A stretch of DNA of 5,363 nucleotides from DASPXY01 sp038227745 (GTDB lineage: Bacteria > Planctomycetota > Planctomycetia > Gemmatales > Gemmataceae): positions 1 to 5,363 of the forward strand of contig JBBRPS010000698.1 of assembly GCA_038227745.1 (NCBI GenBank). The letters are read 5' to 3'. Both the position numbers and the translations under genes were made by a program. Below are positions 5,325 through 5,363 of this stretch, in pieces. How positions within the stretch are numbered: the stretch's first letter is position 1; the number at the start of each line of letters is the position of its first letter. The notes beneath the pieces are model-generated. The model searched no databases. It was not told where the DNA came from and saw only the letters and a list, made by a program, of their open reading frames with translations.

Positions 5325-5363
5325 ATGGCACACGCCGAGAAGCGTACCTCCGCAGTAGAAGAA
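5325..5363 (+). CDS. Start of an unidentified gene (runs off the right edge)
   Basis: An ATG opens a frame of 13 codons, M-A-H-A-E-K-R-T-S-A-V-E-E, without a stop before the window ends. AGGGG at 5313-5317 lies 7 nt upstream, a good ribosome binding site, and a candidate promoter is present further up. The visible peptide is hydrophilic and shows no signal peptide. It is too short to assign a family. It is divergent from recJ across 198 bp. Confidence 0.5.
   Translation, partial: MAHAEKRTSAVEE

Noticed and set aside
2416..5331. Very long open frame on the minus strand, 971 codons
   Set aside because: It overlaps recJ on the same strand in another frame and is antisense to the two small genes. 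Its translation is Arg/Gly/Ala-rich without any recognisable domain, as expected for a shadow frame in GC-rich DNA.

Overview
The window is GC-rich bacterial DNA, by eye roughly two thirds G+C or more. The protein styles point to a planctomycete, most likely of the Gemmata/Gemmataceae type. This is inferred from three things: a secreted WD40 protein with a helical N-terminal module I know from planctomycete proteins, an MFS transporter with a characteristic first helix, and a small-protein/retropepsin-like gene pair of a style I associate with that group. No database search was possible.

Layout from left to right. (1) Positions 1-249, minus strand: the first 83 codons of an MFS transporter, cut by the window edge. 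(2) Positions 250-476: a divergent intergenic region with a strong quasi-palindrome that also matches a G-quadruplex pattern. (3) Positions 477-2384, plus strand: a 635-residue exported protein with a signal peptide, a helical middle and seven back-to-back 42-residue WD40 repeats forming one complete propeller. (4) Positions 2427-3366, plus strand: an apparent two-gene operon behind an extended -10 promoter. It encodes a 103-residue DUF5678-like protein and a 178-residue single-domain retropepsin-like protein with a DTG motif. (5) Positions 3372-5126, minus strand: recJ, the single-strand-specific 5'-3' exonuclease, complete, with a TTG start and all expected DHH/DHHA1 motifs. Its stop lies 5 bp from the stop of the retropepsin-like gene, tail to tail. 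(6) Positions 5127-5324: a divergent intergenic region with a TATAAT box for recJ and a weaker candidate promoter for the rightward gene. (7) Positions 5325-5363, plus strand: the first 13 codons of an unidentified gene running off the window.

The genes do not form one pathway. recJ is a housekeeping repair and recombination gene. The WD40 protein and the transporter are envelope functions that share a divergent control region but have no clear functional link. The least understood part is the small-protein/retropepsin-like pair, which is the best candidate here for an undescribed module. I saw no tRNA, rRNA, CRISPR array, insertion sequence or integration site.
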